Source: Planctobacterium marinum
GTDB taxonomy: Bacteria > Pseudomonadota > Gammaproteobacteria > Enterobacterales > Alteromonadaceae
Reading direction: 5' to 3'
Assembly (NCBI RefSeq): GCF_036322805.1
Contig: NZ_AP027272.1
Coordinates: 3,038,001-3,102,000, forward strand
Length of the DNA stretch: 64,000 nucleotides
Positions within the stretch are counted from its first letter, which is position 1; each line of letters opens with the position of its first letter. Under the pieces are notes generated by a model. It searched no databases. It was not told where the DNA came from and saw nothing but the letters and a program-made list of their open reading frames with translations. The position numbers and the translations under genes are program-made. Below, piece by piece: positions 51,401-59,547 of this stretch.

Positions 51401-52017
51401 CATATTGCAGAAGTACTTCCGACGTTGAAAACAGATATTTCATCTGCATCCGACGCAGCTTGAACTTTGACTAAGCGCTCAACAATTGCCTGATTGCCGG
51501 CATTGTCAGTGGCTGAGTAAACAAGCTTGTAGTCAGCAGCGCTGTTGATATCAACTTCACCAGTAATGTTAATCGCTACAACGCCGTCAACTAAATCTAA
51601 TGCTTCAGCACCAGCCTCTATATAGCTATCTCCTACTTGCAATACTACAACTGGATCGCCTAATAAGGTGATCACCGGCGAAGTCGTATCTGCAACGACA
51701 ACGGTACGTCTAGCGGTTGCAGTATTCCCGGCCGCATCAGTTGCACTGTAGGTCAATGTATAGCTACCAGCAGCCTCTCCTACTGAACCAGATACTGATA
51801 CCGACACGCTGCCATCAGTGTCATCGGTTGCAGTTGCGCCCGGGTCGCTATAACTGGTGCCTTGCTCGTGATTGATGCTAGAGTCACCGTTTAAAGTAAT
51901 GACAGGTGCCGTCGTATCTTGAACTGGTGGGCTAGTCGGCGGAGCCGTATCTGAACTGCCGCTACCACAAGCAGACAATAAAAAAGAAAAGATAAAAATA
52001 ACAATAAGTAGACGCAC
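48484..52017 (-). CDS. Endo-beta-1,3-glucanase lipoprotein, glycoside hydrolase family 81
   Basis: The 1,177-residue product begins at GTG 52017, chosen because GAGG lies six bases upstream; an in-frame TTG at 52029 has no such site. The lipobox LLSAC (Cys near 17) marks an outer-membrane or surface lipoprotein. Two DUF5011-like Ig domains (about 35-190; DTTAPVITLNGD, SYSDPGATATDD) and an ExoP-like galactose-binding sandwich (195-370) precede the catalytic part (about 400-1100). GH81 marks are NDHHFHYGYFVRAAA and GNNNESTSEAANAYG with the catalytic Asp/Glu. It should cleave laminarin or similar beta-1,3-glucans. It stands alone beside a decayed IS. Confidence 0.88.
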   Translation of the reverse strand: MRLLIVIFIFSFLLSACGSGSSDTAPPTSPPVQDTTAPVITLNGDSSINHEQGTSYSDPGATATDDTDGSVSVSVSGSVGEAAGSYTLTYSATDAAGNTATARRTVVVADTTSPVITLLGDPVVVLQVGDSYIEAGAEALDLVDGVVAINITGEVDINSAADYKLVYSATDNAGNQAIVERLVKVQAASDADEISVFNVGSTSAIWDAGMNAFDEAIDFSECNNDGGAACPSINWRVVPDDDRGDVLELEHAQNGRFSGFFIKSSTPVDLTEYRGGALLFDLKTVAGDGRYTVKLDCIFPCTSGEQHINFIVDSSWTEIIVPLLSLEQAGLDLSKVDTGIVIWATAYDGNQYRLDNIRFAKDYSGESSISNSAPPPTDVEYNLSHYGAGSISDTINPASYRCVYDYGNWIYNAGVVAPGVADCDTTSGTPIGEPTPLFPQVTGQALDQPVAAHRWWGSVSFIGEMTLGDPNSAGYITPDPITARVTNAGFRMMGIPGGLNVHGIDFGYRIPDPFSEVFDGIAIANTQHNNMQAYAKATSDGSVTVEWRASGDAVMSATYVHGSPYVFVDVYQGDLLIKTLRADSGEKGTYYQGGKSLGIWTSVAGNSNYFLISGDIGTEFDSPSGNNITVSNTNKSYTISWMPTATTPNEEMITLIEKYAQNKVASVRVDYAIDTNTNAVNITQQYLQEDGSPVITIAGLQPLHWKHLTSTTNDTGYQVRSARGITKFVVQNSFTYSLPHVGVLPALPTFNNDIDIPRLTALIDDYLEIPSNQWNTYEDTYWSGKIYGKVSELIAIADALELTSQKQRLIDWLKAELEDWFTAESNGILDSNKYFVYDDNWNTLLGMQESFAAHQQLNDHHFHYGYFVRAAAEICRHEAQWCSDTQYGLMVQLLIRDYAGGRDDPMFPYLRHFDPTNGFSWASGNVNFARGNNNESTSEAANAYGAMILYGLITGDQELIDRGIYLHASTAAAYWQYWNNIDGYLSSVAEQDNFPTGYDNITTSIVWGDGAVFSTWFSAAYAHILGIQGLPTNALNLHIGIHADYLAEYVKVGLSESGNGKPSGLIEDQWRDIWWNIWAMTDASASIDDYESVATYEPETGESKAHTFHWLHTFNMLGKMAMGTGELTADYPAAVAFKSNNGITYVIYNFGSSQLTVNYSDGAKIVADAKSFTVIKQ

Positions 52018-52059
52018 GGACAGCCTCAAAATCTAAAAAGAGCATATCACATGCTCTGA

Positions 52060-53390
52060 TCAGTAATTGCAAGTCAGATCAGTTGGAGTGGCCTTAGTAT
52101 GTGCTGAATCGTCCTGTACCATTTCCATTTCCATTTCCATTTCCATTTCCATTTCCATTTCCATATCCATTTCATTCTGTTTGGTTTGAGCAAGCTGCAA
52201 AACTTTACCAAGACGCTTGTTATCGACTATTTCGGTGTGGTGCAGTTCCTGAAGTTTATCAAAAGTACTGAATACGAGCATTCGATTGTCCTACTGCGTG
52301 AGATTCGACCGTCCGGGTAATCAAAAACTGTGATTTGCTCACCCGCAAGTCTTGCATTCTCTTCCGTGTTCACAATGATATAAACCACCTTGTCATATTG
52401 CAGGGAGAGTGCGATTGATAATCGCAGTGAATCATGCCAAGAAAAAATATCACTAAGTTCTTCGCTAGATTCTCGAACAAAGCGGTGTAAGTCTCTCGGA
52501 CATTTAGCAGGCTTTGCAAATCGATGGTTGTAATCTTCAATAAAACAGGGAAGCCACTCATTCGCTTGCTCGATATTCTTTATCCGTTGCAGTCGCATTT
52601 CCTTAATCAATCTGTCCTGACGAGTTTTATTGGCTCTCTCTACTCTTCCTTTGACTTGAGAGCTATTTGCCGAGATAAGCTCAATACCTAAATCGTGAAG
52701 TACACGACCAAACTGGGTTAACCCTCTGTTTTTTGGACGCTCATTATTGACCCGAAAAATCGAATGTTTGCCACTGTAAAACGTAACTGGTTTGACGTAC
52801 TCAGCGATATAATTTCTTGTTTAAATCATATAATCAAACGCGGATTCTGTATCACTAAACCGCAACTGCATGATAAGACTCGTCGCATCATCTACAAACA
52901 CGAGCAAGCAACACTTGGGACTTCCACCTTCGAACCAATCATGATGAGAGCTATCTATCTGGATCAGTTCACCTAAACAATCTCTTCGCTATCTTGGCTG
53001 GTGAATTCGTGGTTTTCGTTTCGCATGCGGCACCCATAGTCCGTCCGCAATCATCCATTGTCGAAGAGTTTCTTTAGAGACGCACAAATTATGATCTTCA
53101 GATAGTTTTTCGCAGGCAAATGTCGGGGCAAAATCTGCATAGTATGTCCGAACAACCTCTGGCACTTCTGCTCTCAACGTTTCTGGAAGTTTATTGTTGC
53201 TTGGTTGCCCTCTAGAACCATGAACCAGACTGGACACCCCATACAATTTTAGCTTTGCTAACAAACGCCTGACCTGCCTAGGTAAGATATCCAATATCTG
53301 GGCAGCATCTACTTGGCTGAGTCGATGCTCTAGAACATCTTGTAGTACTTTGAATCGATTTATATCTTTGTCGCTCATAAGTATCAGCAT
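52060..53390 (-). pseudogene. ISNCY transposase pseudogene
   Basis: Reading leftwards from 53390, one frame encodes MSDKDINRFKVLQDVLEHRL with two HTHs, then stops at TAG 52989-52991. The same frame resumes with GELIQIDSSHHDWFEG, hits TAA at 52821-52823, and continues through FYSGKHSIFR and SSQVKGRVERANKT to 52227. A frameshift near 52262 moves the C-terminus (FDKLQELHHTEIVDNKRLG) to another frame. The DDE catalytic core is damaged: the second Asp, expected in YSDKH, is Gly. Two nonsense mutations, a frameshift and the lost Asp show it is inactive. Confidence 0.85.
52119..52172. repeat. Hexanucleotide tandem repeat (CCATTT)n
   Basis: Seven perfect CCATTT units (52119-52160) are followed by CCATAT and CCATTT. 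On the minus strand it encodes a Met-Glu repeat at the end of the dead transposase. A 6-bp unit keeps frame, so it is probably slippage in neutral DNA. Confidence 0.9.
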
Positions 53391-53471
53391 CGGTTAAAGC
53401 ACTCTTTTTCACCCATCTTTCAAGCATAAGAGGACATTTCTAAATGGCTCAAACAGGACATTACTACATTG

Positions 53472-53696
53472 CTTCTACACAATGCCAGCACACGGATGTG
53501 CTGTCATTGCTGGTCATTGTTGTGCTGAATACGAAGGTTACGCTTTGCGTGTCAAGGGCTGCGGAGCATTCCTTGCGGCGCAGCCGGCGCCCCGGCAAAA
53601 CGACATCAAGAGTTATAGTGTTGGCACTTTCAGGAAAAAAACAACTTTAATTCACTATCAACTGCAAAAAATTGAGTTTAGTGGTAAATACAAAAT
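53472..53696. other. Intergenic segment between IS remnant and arsH
   Basis: It holds a short hairpin CAGCACA-CGGA-TGTGCTG (53486-53503) and a locally GC-rich patch (53560-53600) unlike the A/T-rich flanks. A short frame across it has no recognisable product or ribosome binding site. It may be a further remnant of transferred DNA. Confidence 0.35.
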
Positions 53697-54434
53697 TTAT
53701 TGTTCAGAACGCTGATTAACGCGCTGCATCAACTTTTCAGCCGACTCCACTCGCTCAGAATATCGGTCTACGAAATAGTCTTTGTTGCCTCGCAGTAATA
53801 GAGTGAACTTCATCAACTCCTCCATGACATCCACAATGCGATTGTAATAGCCCGACGGCTTCATGCGGTCGTTGTCATCAAATTCCAGAAATGCTTTTGC
53901 CACTGAAGACTGATTGGGAATAGTCACCATGCGCATCCAACGACCCAACTGGCGCAGCTGCTTCACCACGTTGAAAGACTGCGAACCACCGCATACTTGC
54001 ATTACTGCCAGGGTTTTACCCTGAGTCGGGCGCACAGCACCCAGAGATAGCGGTACCCAATCTATCTGGCTTTTGAAAATTGAAGTCATGGAGCCATGGC
54101 GTTCCGGCGAGCACCACACCTGCCCTTCTGACCAGGTCATCAATTCCCGCAGTTCTTGCACCTTGGGATGATCGGCATCTTCCGTATCTGTTTGCGGTAA
54201 TCCTTGTGGATCAAAGATTTTCACCTGCGCCCCAAAATGGGCCAGGATGCGTGCGCATTCGGCAATCACCAGGCGACTGAAAGAACGTTCCCGCAACGAA
54301 CCATGCAGCAACAAAAAGCGCGGTGGATGGGCAAGCTCCACAGGTTGGCACTTTTCAAACGTGGGAATATCTAGCTGAGACATGTCCATGTTTGGCAAAC
54401 TCGTGTCTTTGATTTCAATTGTCTTGTTGTTCAA
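53697..54434 (-). CDS. arsH: ArsH, NADPH-dependent FMN reductase
   Basis: This 245-residue flavodoxin-like protein carries [16 protein letters not shown] (FMN phosphate loop, about 39-54), [20 protein letters not shown] and [21 protein letters not shown], all ArsH hallmarks. ArsH oxidises trivalent organoarsenicals or reduces quinones/azo dyes. The start is TTG 54434, two bases past the arsC stop; ATG 54389 is the first ATG and an alternative. Last gene of arsR-arsC-arsH. Confidence 0.93.
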   Translation of the reverse strand: MNNKTIEIKDTSLPNMDMSQLDIPTFEKCQPVELAHPPRFLLLHGSLRERSFSRLVIAECARILAHFGAQVKIFDPQGLPQTDTEDADHPKVQELRELMTWSEGQVWCSPERHGSMTSIFKSQIDWVPLSLGAVRPTQGKTLAVMQVCGGSQSFNVVKQLRQLGRWMRMVTIPNQSSVAKAFLEFDDNDRMKPSGYYNRIVDVMEELMKFTLLLRGNKDYFVDRYSERVESAEKLMQRVNQRSEQ

Positions 54435-54436
54435 AC

Positions 54437-54907
54437 CTATTGCGCCCCTAAATTTGCCAGTTGCTCAATGAGAGTTTTCTGATCAGGCTGTGACCTTGCG
54501 ATTTCCACTAAAGCCTGAACTCGCGTTTTGATTTGTTCAATACAGTCCAAAAACGCCTGTTTCTTTTGTTCATCGGAGCCTTGCAACTTGGACGGATCCG
54601 CTAGCCCCCAGTGCACTTTAGTGGATTTACCAAACCACAAAGGACAGGTTTCCCCGGCTGCCGAATCACAAACAGTAACCACCAAATCCGGTGCAAAGTC
54701 TTCGAATTCATCCCAGGATTGGCTTTGCAAGCCATCCACGGCATAGCCAGTTTCCTGCAAGTATTGCAACGATAGAGGGTGTACTTCGCCAGCGGGTTGA
54801 CTACCCGCGCTACGGGCTTCAATTATGCCCTGAGCATGATGGTTGGTGATTGCCTCAGAGAGAATGCTGCGGCAACGATTGTGAGTGCAGATATAGAGTA
54901 TTTTCAT
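54437..54907 (-). CDS. arsC: Arsenate reductase, thioredoxin-coupled low-molecular-weight phosphatase type
   Basis: The product (156 aa from ATG 54907, with GGA about seven bases upstream) has the P-loop CTHNRCRS (C7-x5-R13) and the later cysteines in [15 protein letters not shown] that relay the disulfide. It reduces arsenate to arsenite in the cytosol. Its start codon lies beyond the arsR stop by 11 bp and its stop is two bases before arsH, so the three genes are one operon. Confidence 0.93.
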   Translation of the reverse strand: MKILYICTHNRCRSILSEAITNHHAQGIIEARSAGSQPAGEVHPLSLQYLQETGYAVDGLQSQSWDEFEDFAPDLVVTVCDSAAGETCPLWFGKSTKVHWGLADPSKLQGSDEQKKQAFLDCIEQIKTRVQALVEIARSQPDQKTLIEQLANLGAQ

Positions 54908-54918
54908 CAATTTTCCAA

Positions 54919-55242
54919 TTAACAAGAGCCGGATTGAGCTTGCAGACGAGCCAGGGCGTCCTCATAAAAGCTAAGGTTATCTTGGGCAGACAAGGCCAAA
55001 ACCTGCTTTGCCCACTGGGGCAGTTGTGGGTGTACCTTATAGAACACCCACTTGCCGCGACGTTCATCTTGCACAATCTGACACTTTCTCAAGCCAGCAA
55101 GATGACGTGAAATTTTCGGCTGCTCCAGCTGCAAGGCTCGCATCAGATCGCAGACACAAGCCTCCCCGGTTTCCTGAATAAGCAACAGAGACTTTAACCG
55201 GGTGTCGTCAGCAAGGCATTTATAAAAAGAAAGTGGGTTCAT
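54919..55242 (-). CDS. arsR: ArsR/SmtB family arsenic-responsive repressor
   Basis: This 107-residue winged-helix repressor from ATG 55242 has the metalloid-binding ACVCDLMRAL (C29 and C31 by my count) in the first HTH helix, and RLKSLLLI, PKISRHLAGLRK and RRGKWVFYKV. Arsenite binding to the cysteines releases DNA. The frame extends to 55281, but the family N-terminus fits ATG 55242. A perfect 20-bp palindrome lies 40 bp upstream. Confidence 0.93.
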   Translation of the reverse strand: MNPLSFYKCLADDTRLKSLLLIQETGEACVCDLMRALQLEQPKISRHLAGLRKCQIVQDERRGKWVFYKVHPQLPQWAKQVLALSAQDNLSFYEDALARLQAQSGSC

Positions 55243-55281
55243 ACTCGAAAGATAAACTTTAAAACACATTCGAAATTTCAC

Positions 55282-55301
55282 ATATATGAATATTCATATA
55301 T
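55282..55301. promoter_or_regulatory. ArsR operator
   Basis: ATATATGAATATTCATATAT is a perfect 20-bp palindrome upstream of arsR, matching the ATTCATATnn-type sites of ArsR proteins. It probably overlaps the promoter of the ars operon. Confidence 0.8.
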
Positions 55302-55394
55302 ATTTACACAAAGGTCAATCATCATTTTTTGTTTTTACTAGCTGGCGTAAAAACACCCGCAGAACAGCCTTGCGGTTTAAGCAGCAGAAACGAT

Positions 55395-55910
55395 TTAACT
55401 TGAGCGAGATTTAATGTGCTTAATCTCGTCTTCTTCAATACCTAAGCTTCGTAAAAAGCGGGTATGCCCTTCTGGCTGAGCCCGTTCAAATGCCTGATGC
55501 CACAACCACATATCATCATCAGTCATCCCTGACTCACGTAAGATAGCTACCCACTGCTGTTTAGACATGATGTAGTCAGGTGCCATCATTTGCGGCGCTT
55601 GCAGCAAATTAAGCACTCTTTGCTGCTGTTGTTTTAACTGGGTTATCTGCTCAGCCAGAAAGTGAAAATGGGACTGCAACAAAGTTGCGCTATCACCATG
55701 GGACAGCAAAAGCGTTTTAATCTTATCGAGGCCTATCCCGGCATCACGGTAATCACATATTTGTTTTAATCTGGCCCGGTCACCCTCGCTATACAGGCGA
55801 TACCCCGCGGCAGAGCGCCCCGACGGAGACAACAATCCGAGTTTGTCGTAGTGCAGCAGCGTGCCTCGGGATAATCCAAACTGTTTGGCCAGTTTTCCTA
55901 TGCTATACAT
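55395..55910 (-). CDS. MerR family transcriptional regulator
   Basis: The product (171 aa from ATG 55910) has a MerR HTH (YSIGKLAKQFGLSRGTLLHYDKLGLL, residues 2-27) followed by the RSAAGYRLYSEGD wing and a glutamine-rich dimerisation coil (LKQQQQRVLNLLQ). The C-terminal domain with DDDMWLWHQAFER lacks the Cys set of metal sensors, so a small molecule ligand is more likely. GGAG lies eight bases before the start, inside the upstream gene, whose stop overlaps by a few bases: the two are translationally coupled. Confidence 0.88.
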   Translation of the reverse strand: MYSIGKLAKQFGLSRGTLLHYDKLGLLSPSGRSAAGYRLYSEGDRARLKQICDYRDAGIGLDKIKTLLLSHGDSATLLQSHFHFLAEQITQLKQQQQRVLNLLQAPQMMAPDYIMSKQQWVAILRESGMTDDDMWLWHQAFERAQPEGHTRFLRSLGIEEDEIKHIKSRSS

Positions 55911-56322
55911 ACCACTCCGGCTTTGATTTATCGGGTTCAGCAATGTTCACTCGCGCCCAATCAGTGGCCAATAATGACTCTGAATAATGGCGATGCACCA
56001 GCTTTTGACTGTTTTCCAGCAAATCGCTATTGGCTGCCAGAAAATCTGACCAGTTAATGCAGGCCTGCTCAGTCATACGCCAGGCGATTTCCTTCACCAT
56101 AAACCAGCTCAGAGTTTTATGATACTTTTGCGCGGCCCCCAAGGACGTGGCATACCGTTTAATACCATCCAGAATGCGTTGCATTGCAACCTCTTGCTCA
56201 AAGCGCTGCAACTGTAGAAAGGCCAACTTCAAGTGCCCAACATGGTCAAACTGTTCAGCAGGTAGCGTGCAGTCCTCTAGCTGGGTGATAAATAACGTCT
56301 CTTGTGGGCTTAGGTTTAGCAT
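55903..56322 (-). CDS. Conserved hypothetical protein coupled to MerR regulator
   Basis: The start is set at ATG 56322 because GAGGAG lies nine bases upstream; ATGs at 56331 and 56328 are too close to it. The 139-residue product is helical, with FDHVGHLKLAFLQLQRF near residues 25-41, KYHKTLSWFMVKE and WRMTEQ. The conserved F-DH-x-x-HL and YH-x-T pattern suggests an enzyme or metal-binding helical bundle, but I cannot name a family with confidence. It overlaps merR. Confidence 0.7.
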   Translation of the reverse strand: MLNLSPQETLFITQLEDCTLPAEQFDHVGHLKLAFLQLQRFEQEVAMQRILDGIKRYATSLGAAQKYHKTLSWFMVKEIAWRMTEQACINWSDFLAANSDLLENSQKLVHRHYSESLLATDWARVNIAEPDKSKPEWYV

Positions 56323-56381
56323 CAGCATCATCTCCTCATCAGTTAACGACGAGCAGTATCAACTGTACAGCGATGATCAGG

Positions 56382-56969
56382 TCAAGCGGCAAACTGATAA
56401 TAAATAAAACCCAATAACGCTAGAGTAAACAAACCTGCCACCTGATATTTATAGCGTTTTATTACGCGCCCTGCAGCGGGCCCGATATAATAAACCAGCA
56501 GCGCCAAACCGAAATAACGCGCGCCTCTGGCGATAATGGCAGCCAGTAAAAACAACAGAAATGGATATTGGGCAATACCCGCACCTAGCATTGCCACCTG
56601 AAACGGGATTGGGGTTACCCCAACGGCAAGAATATAGATAAAACCCTGTGATTCGATTTCACCAATCACTTGCTCAAAAGTCTCCTGCGAACCAAACAGG
56701 CCGTATAACTGTGTGGCCCATTGCTCATAAAACAGTGCGCCCACAAAGTACCCTGTTACCGCTCCCAACAAACAGCCCAACAAGGCACAGCCTGCCAACC
56801 ACCAGATTTTATCGCGATTGTGGTGCATCAGTGGGATTAAAATGGCTTCCAGAGGGATTGGAATAATGATGGATTCCAGAAATGACAGTAATGTCAAAAC
56901 CGGAAAAACTACTTTTGAATGAGCTAGCTCGAGCAGCTTGGCAGCAAGTGATTGTTTAACTTTTTTCAT
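56382..56969 (-). CDS. YqaA/DedA-like inner membrane protein (VTT domain)
   Basis: The 195-residue protein has about five transmembrane segments. FPVLTLLSFLESIIIPIPLEAILIPL, the G-x-x-x-G rich segment LGCLLGAVTGYFVGALF and GVTPIPFQVAMLGAGI match SNARE-associated/DedA-like YqaA proteins, implicated in lipid flipping and membrane homeostasis. Start ATG 56969; a TTG at 56972 is adjacent. It follows the DUF808 gene with a gap of 3 bp, last of the miaE operon. Confidence 0.85.
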   Translation of the reverse strand: MKKVKQSLAAKLLELAHSKVVFPVLTLLSFLESIIIPIPLEAILIPLMHHNRDKIWWLAGCALLGCLLGAVTGYFVGALFYEQWATQLYGLFGSQETFEQVIGEIESQGFIYILAVGVTPIPFQVAMLGAGIAQYPFLLFLLAAIIARGARYFGLALLVYYIGPAAGRVIKRYKYQVAGLFTLALLGFIYYQFAA

Positions 56970-56972
56970 CAA

Positions 56973-57899
56973 TTATGACTTTGCTCTTAGTTTGCTGAAT
57001 GCGTTTAAAAGTAACAAACACATTCCACCAGCAATCACCCCTACCAGCAGTGAATTCAGCAGTGAAATGAGCCCTTGCCATAAGGCTCCAGTTCCCACAA
57101 AACCTGACACCATATTTAGTAGTGCTTCTTCAAAATGATGCAAAACAGGAATATCGTGTACCAAAATTCCGCCCCCCACCAAAAACATGGCAAGGGTGCC
57201 AATCACCGACAGTGACTTCATTAAAAACGGCGCAAAAGATAGTAAAAACTGACCGAGGCGTTGTTTAAAACTGTTGCCCGTTTCCAGCAGATATAGTCCT
57301 AAGTCATCGAGCTTAACGATACCGGCCACTAAACCATACACGCCCACGGTAAAGGCCACAGCTAAACCGCTCAAAACCAGAATTTGATTGAGCATGGGTG
57401 AGGTTTGAACACTGCCCAATACAATAACGATGATTTCTGCCGACAGGATAAAATCTGTGCGAATAGCCCCTTTGATCTTTTGCTTTTCCAGTCTTTCTAA
57501 ATCGGCCTTGTTGGCTTTAACCTGATTGAGAAAGTCCTGCGCTTCTTGCTCGGCTTGTTGTTTGTGAAACAGCTTATGAAAGACTTTTTCGAAACCTTCG
57601 AAACACAAATAAAGACCACCGATCACCAACAAAATAACAATTAAGGGTGGATAGATAGCGCTAATTAACAGTGCCGATGGCACTAAGATGAGTTTATTGA
57701 GAAACGACCCTTTAGCAACCGCCCATACCACCGGGAGTTCCCTGTCTGCTTTAACACCCGAGACTTGCTCAGCATTCAGTGCCAAATCATCGCCTAACAC
57801 TCCTGCGGTTTTCTTGGCAGCTACTTTCGACATTACCGCGACATCGTCTAGAATCGTGGCAATGTCATCAATCAAAGCTAATAAGCTACTGGCAGCCAT
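56973..57899 (-). CDS. DUF808 (YedI) membrane protein
   Basis: This 308-residue inner-membrane protein begins with the DUF808 signature SSLLALIDDIATILDDVAVM and KKTAGVLGDDLALNAEQV (about 4-46). Four or five hydrophobic segments follow. Function unknown. AGGAA lies upstream of the ATG. It sits 25 bp after the methyltransferase gene in the operon miaE-DUF938-DUF808-yqaA. Confidence 0.93.
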   Translation of the reverse strand: MAASSLLALIDDIATILDDVAVMSKVAAKKTAGVLGDDLALNAEQVSGVKADRELPVVWAVAKGSFLNKLILVPSALLISAIYPPLIVILLVIGGLYLCFEGFEKVFHKLFHKQQAEQEAQDFLNQVKANKADLERLEKQKIKGAIRTDFILSAEIIVIVLGSVQTSPMLNQILVLSGLAVAFTVGVYGLVAGIVKLDDLGLYLLETGNSFKQRLGQFLLSFAPFLMKSLSVIGTLAMFLVGGGILVHDIPVLHHFEEALLNMVSGFVGTGALWQGLISLLNSLLVGVIAGGMCLLLLNAFSKLRAKS

Positions 57900-57924
57900 G
57901 GTGTGTTCCTGTGATAAAGAGTGA

Positions 57925-58515
57925 TTATTGTTTATGCCACACCAACATCAAGTTGTTGGCTGGCATAGTGATAACTTCTGAAAGCTGTAAACCCGATGCT
58001 GCAACCCAGCCACGCAATTCATCTATATCGCGATAACCGCCATACCCCTCCGAAAGTAAGTGCTGATGAAATGCCAGGTTACTTTCACTACTGAACTGCC
58101 CCTTTTCCGTAAAGGGGCCGTATTGGCAAAAGACGCCTCCCAAAGGCAGATGTTGCGCTACCAGTGACATTAACAACTGCACCTCATCTTTTTGCATAAT
58201 GTGGGCAGTATTAGCAGTATAGATGGCATCAAAATCGCCTTCTGGCCAGGGATCTGCTCCAATACGCAAGGTAACCGGTAACTTCAGGTTTTGTGCGTTA
58301 GTGTCCTGAATCCAGGCAATAATGCTGTCGTGATTTTGTATAACATCTGAGGTGTGCCATAAGAGATTCGGCAATTGTGGTGCGAAACAGCTGGCGTGTT
58401 GTCCGGTGCCAGAGCCAATCTCCAATAATTGTTGGCTGTCTTTTAGCAATCGCTGTAACTGCTCAAGTATGGGTAAACGATTGTTCTCGCAAGCCTGACT
58501 GAATCGCTTTTGCAT
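57925..58515 (-). CDS. DUF938 SAM-dependent methyltransferase
   Basis: The 196-residue enzyme shows the AdoMet motif LLEIGSGTGQHA (about 30-41) and the DUF938 marks LPNLLWHTSD, YTANTAHIM and FCQYGPFTEKG. Its substrate is unknown. GGGAG precedes the ATG. It is second in the miaE operon, 24 bp after miaE. Confidence 0.92.
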   Translation of the reverse strand: MQKRFSQACENNRLPILEQLQRLLKDSQQLLEIGSGTGQHASCFAPQLPNLLWHTSDVIQNHDSIIAWIQDTNAQNLKLPVTLRIGADPWPEGDFDAIYTANTAHIMQKDEVQLLMSLVAQHLPLGGVFCQYGPFTEKGQFSSESNLAFHQHLLSEGYGGYRDIDELRGWVAASGLQLSEVITMPANNLMLVWHKQ

Positions 58516-58539
58516 GTTCCACTGCTCCCTGGATTTGAG

Positions 58540-59328
58540 TTACACCGCTACAGAGGTTAGCGCACTCGCAGGCACACCGCTATGAAATTTAAAATCTTCA
58601 TCGGGTGAAGCAATAAGTTCAGCCTCGATTTTGCCAAAATAAGCCACCTTTTCAGAAATATCTCCCCCGGCAATTTCTTCTGCAAGCGTCAGATAGTCTT
58701 GATAATGACGGGCCTCAGAGCGAAGCAGTGATACGTAAAACTCTCCCAGTCTTTGGGAAACATGAGGGGCGAGTTTGGCAAAGCGCTCGCAAGAGCGGGC
58801 TTCGATATAGGCACCACAAATCAGCTTATCAATAAAAGCATCCGGCTCGTGATTTTTGGTGTGGGACAGCATGCCTTTAGCATAGCGACTGGAGCTGATG
58901 TAATCGTACTCAAAGCCCATCTCATCAATGATTTCCAGCACCTGATAAAAGTGATGCAGCTCTTCTTTGATGAGCAATACCATTTTCTCTATCAAAGCCT
59001 GGCTATAAGGTTTATCCCCTCTTGGGATCATGGACTTATTCAGCTTATTGTGCTCTGCAAGCACCCGCCAATCCCCTTGTTTGCGATAAGTAAAATCCTC
59101 AAAGGGCTTCAGCCAGTTGAGTAAATCTTGGGTACTTTGTGGATCAACGGCATATTTGCGGATCAATAACATCGCCGATTGCGCCGCTTTTAACTCACAC
59201 ACAAGGTGGTCCAACAAAACAGTCTTTAAATTTTCCGGCTTGATGGCTTCATCCAACCAGGCTTGTGGCGTCTCGCATTGCAGGAAGCATTGAATGGGAG
59301 CGAGCAGCTCCTGATATTTTTCTAACAT
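58540..59328 (-). CDS. miaE: tRNA-(ms2io6A37) hydroxylase MiaE
   Basis: This 262-residue ferritin-like diiron monooxygenase hydroxylates ms2i6A37 in tRNAs reading UNN codons. Diiron ligands appear in LLDHLVCELKAAQ, KEELHHFYQVL, IEARSCERFA and SEARHYQDY (Glu/His pairs). ATG 59328 is chosen over longer in-frame starts because LEKYQELLAPI matches the family N-terminus. First gene of the operon. Confidence 0.94.
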   Translation of the reverse strand: MLEKYQELLAPIQCFLQCETPQAWLDEAIKPENLKTVLLDHLVCELKAAQSAMLLIRKYAVDPQSTQDLLNWLKPFEDFTYRKQGDWRVLAEHNKLNKSMIPRGDKPYSQALIEKMVLLIKEELHHFYQVLEIIDEMGFEYDYISSSRYAKGMLSHTKNHEPDAFIDKLICGAYIEARSCERFAKLAPHVSQRLGEFYVSLLRSEARHYQDYLTLAEEIAGGDISEKVAYFGKIEAELIASPDEDFKFHSGVPASALTSVAV

Positions 59329-59547
59329 GGTATTCAATAAGAGGAATGTGTTGTGTTTGAACTTAGATGCCAACGGCTGGCGCAACTGTACCTTATGGGC
59401 TACACAAATACCAGAGCAAAGCATCGGTCAAAAATAACACCAAAAAACTCTCTTTTCAGAATAAATCTGTTGACGATTCACAATAAACCGATGAAAATCA
59501 AAGCAACTGTTAACATTTTGTTAACCTGGTGATAACAAGGGGTTAAA

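Larger units (their letters stand above)
52060..53471 (-). mobile_element. Decayed ISNCY-family insertion sequence
   Basis: The remnant carries a disrupted transposase and, at the right side, two related motifs GGACATTTCTAAATGG (53432-53447) and GGACATTACTACATTG (53456-53471), probably the terminal repeats. No matching left terminus was found near 52060, so that end is lost or diverged. It directly borders the start of the GH81 gene. Confidence 0.7.

Noticed and set aside
52119-52172. CRISPR-like array
   Set aside because: The 6-bp units have no spacers; it is a simple tandem repeat.
53482-53715. Short frame in the GC-rich patch between IS and arsH
   Set aside because: No ribosome binding site or recognisable product; cysteine-rich start looks accidental.
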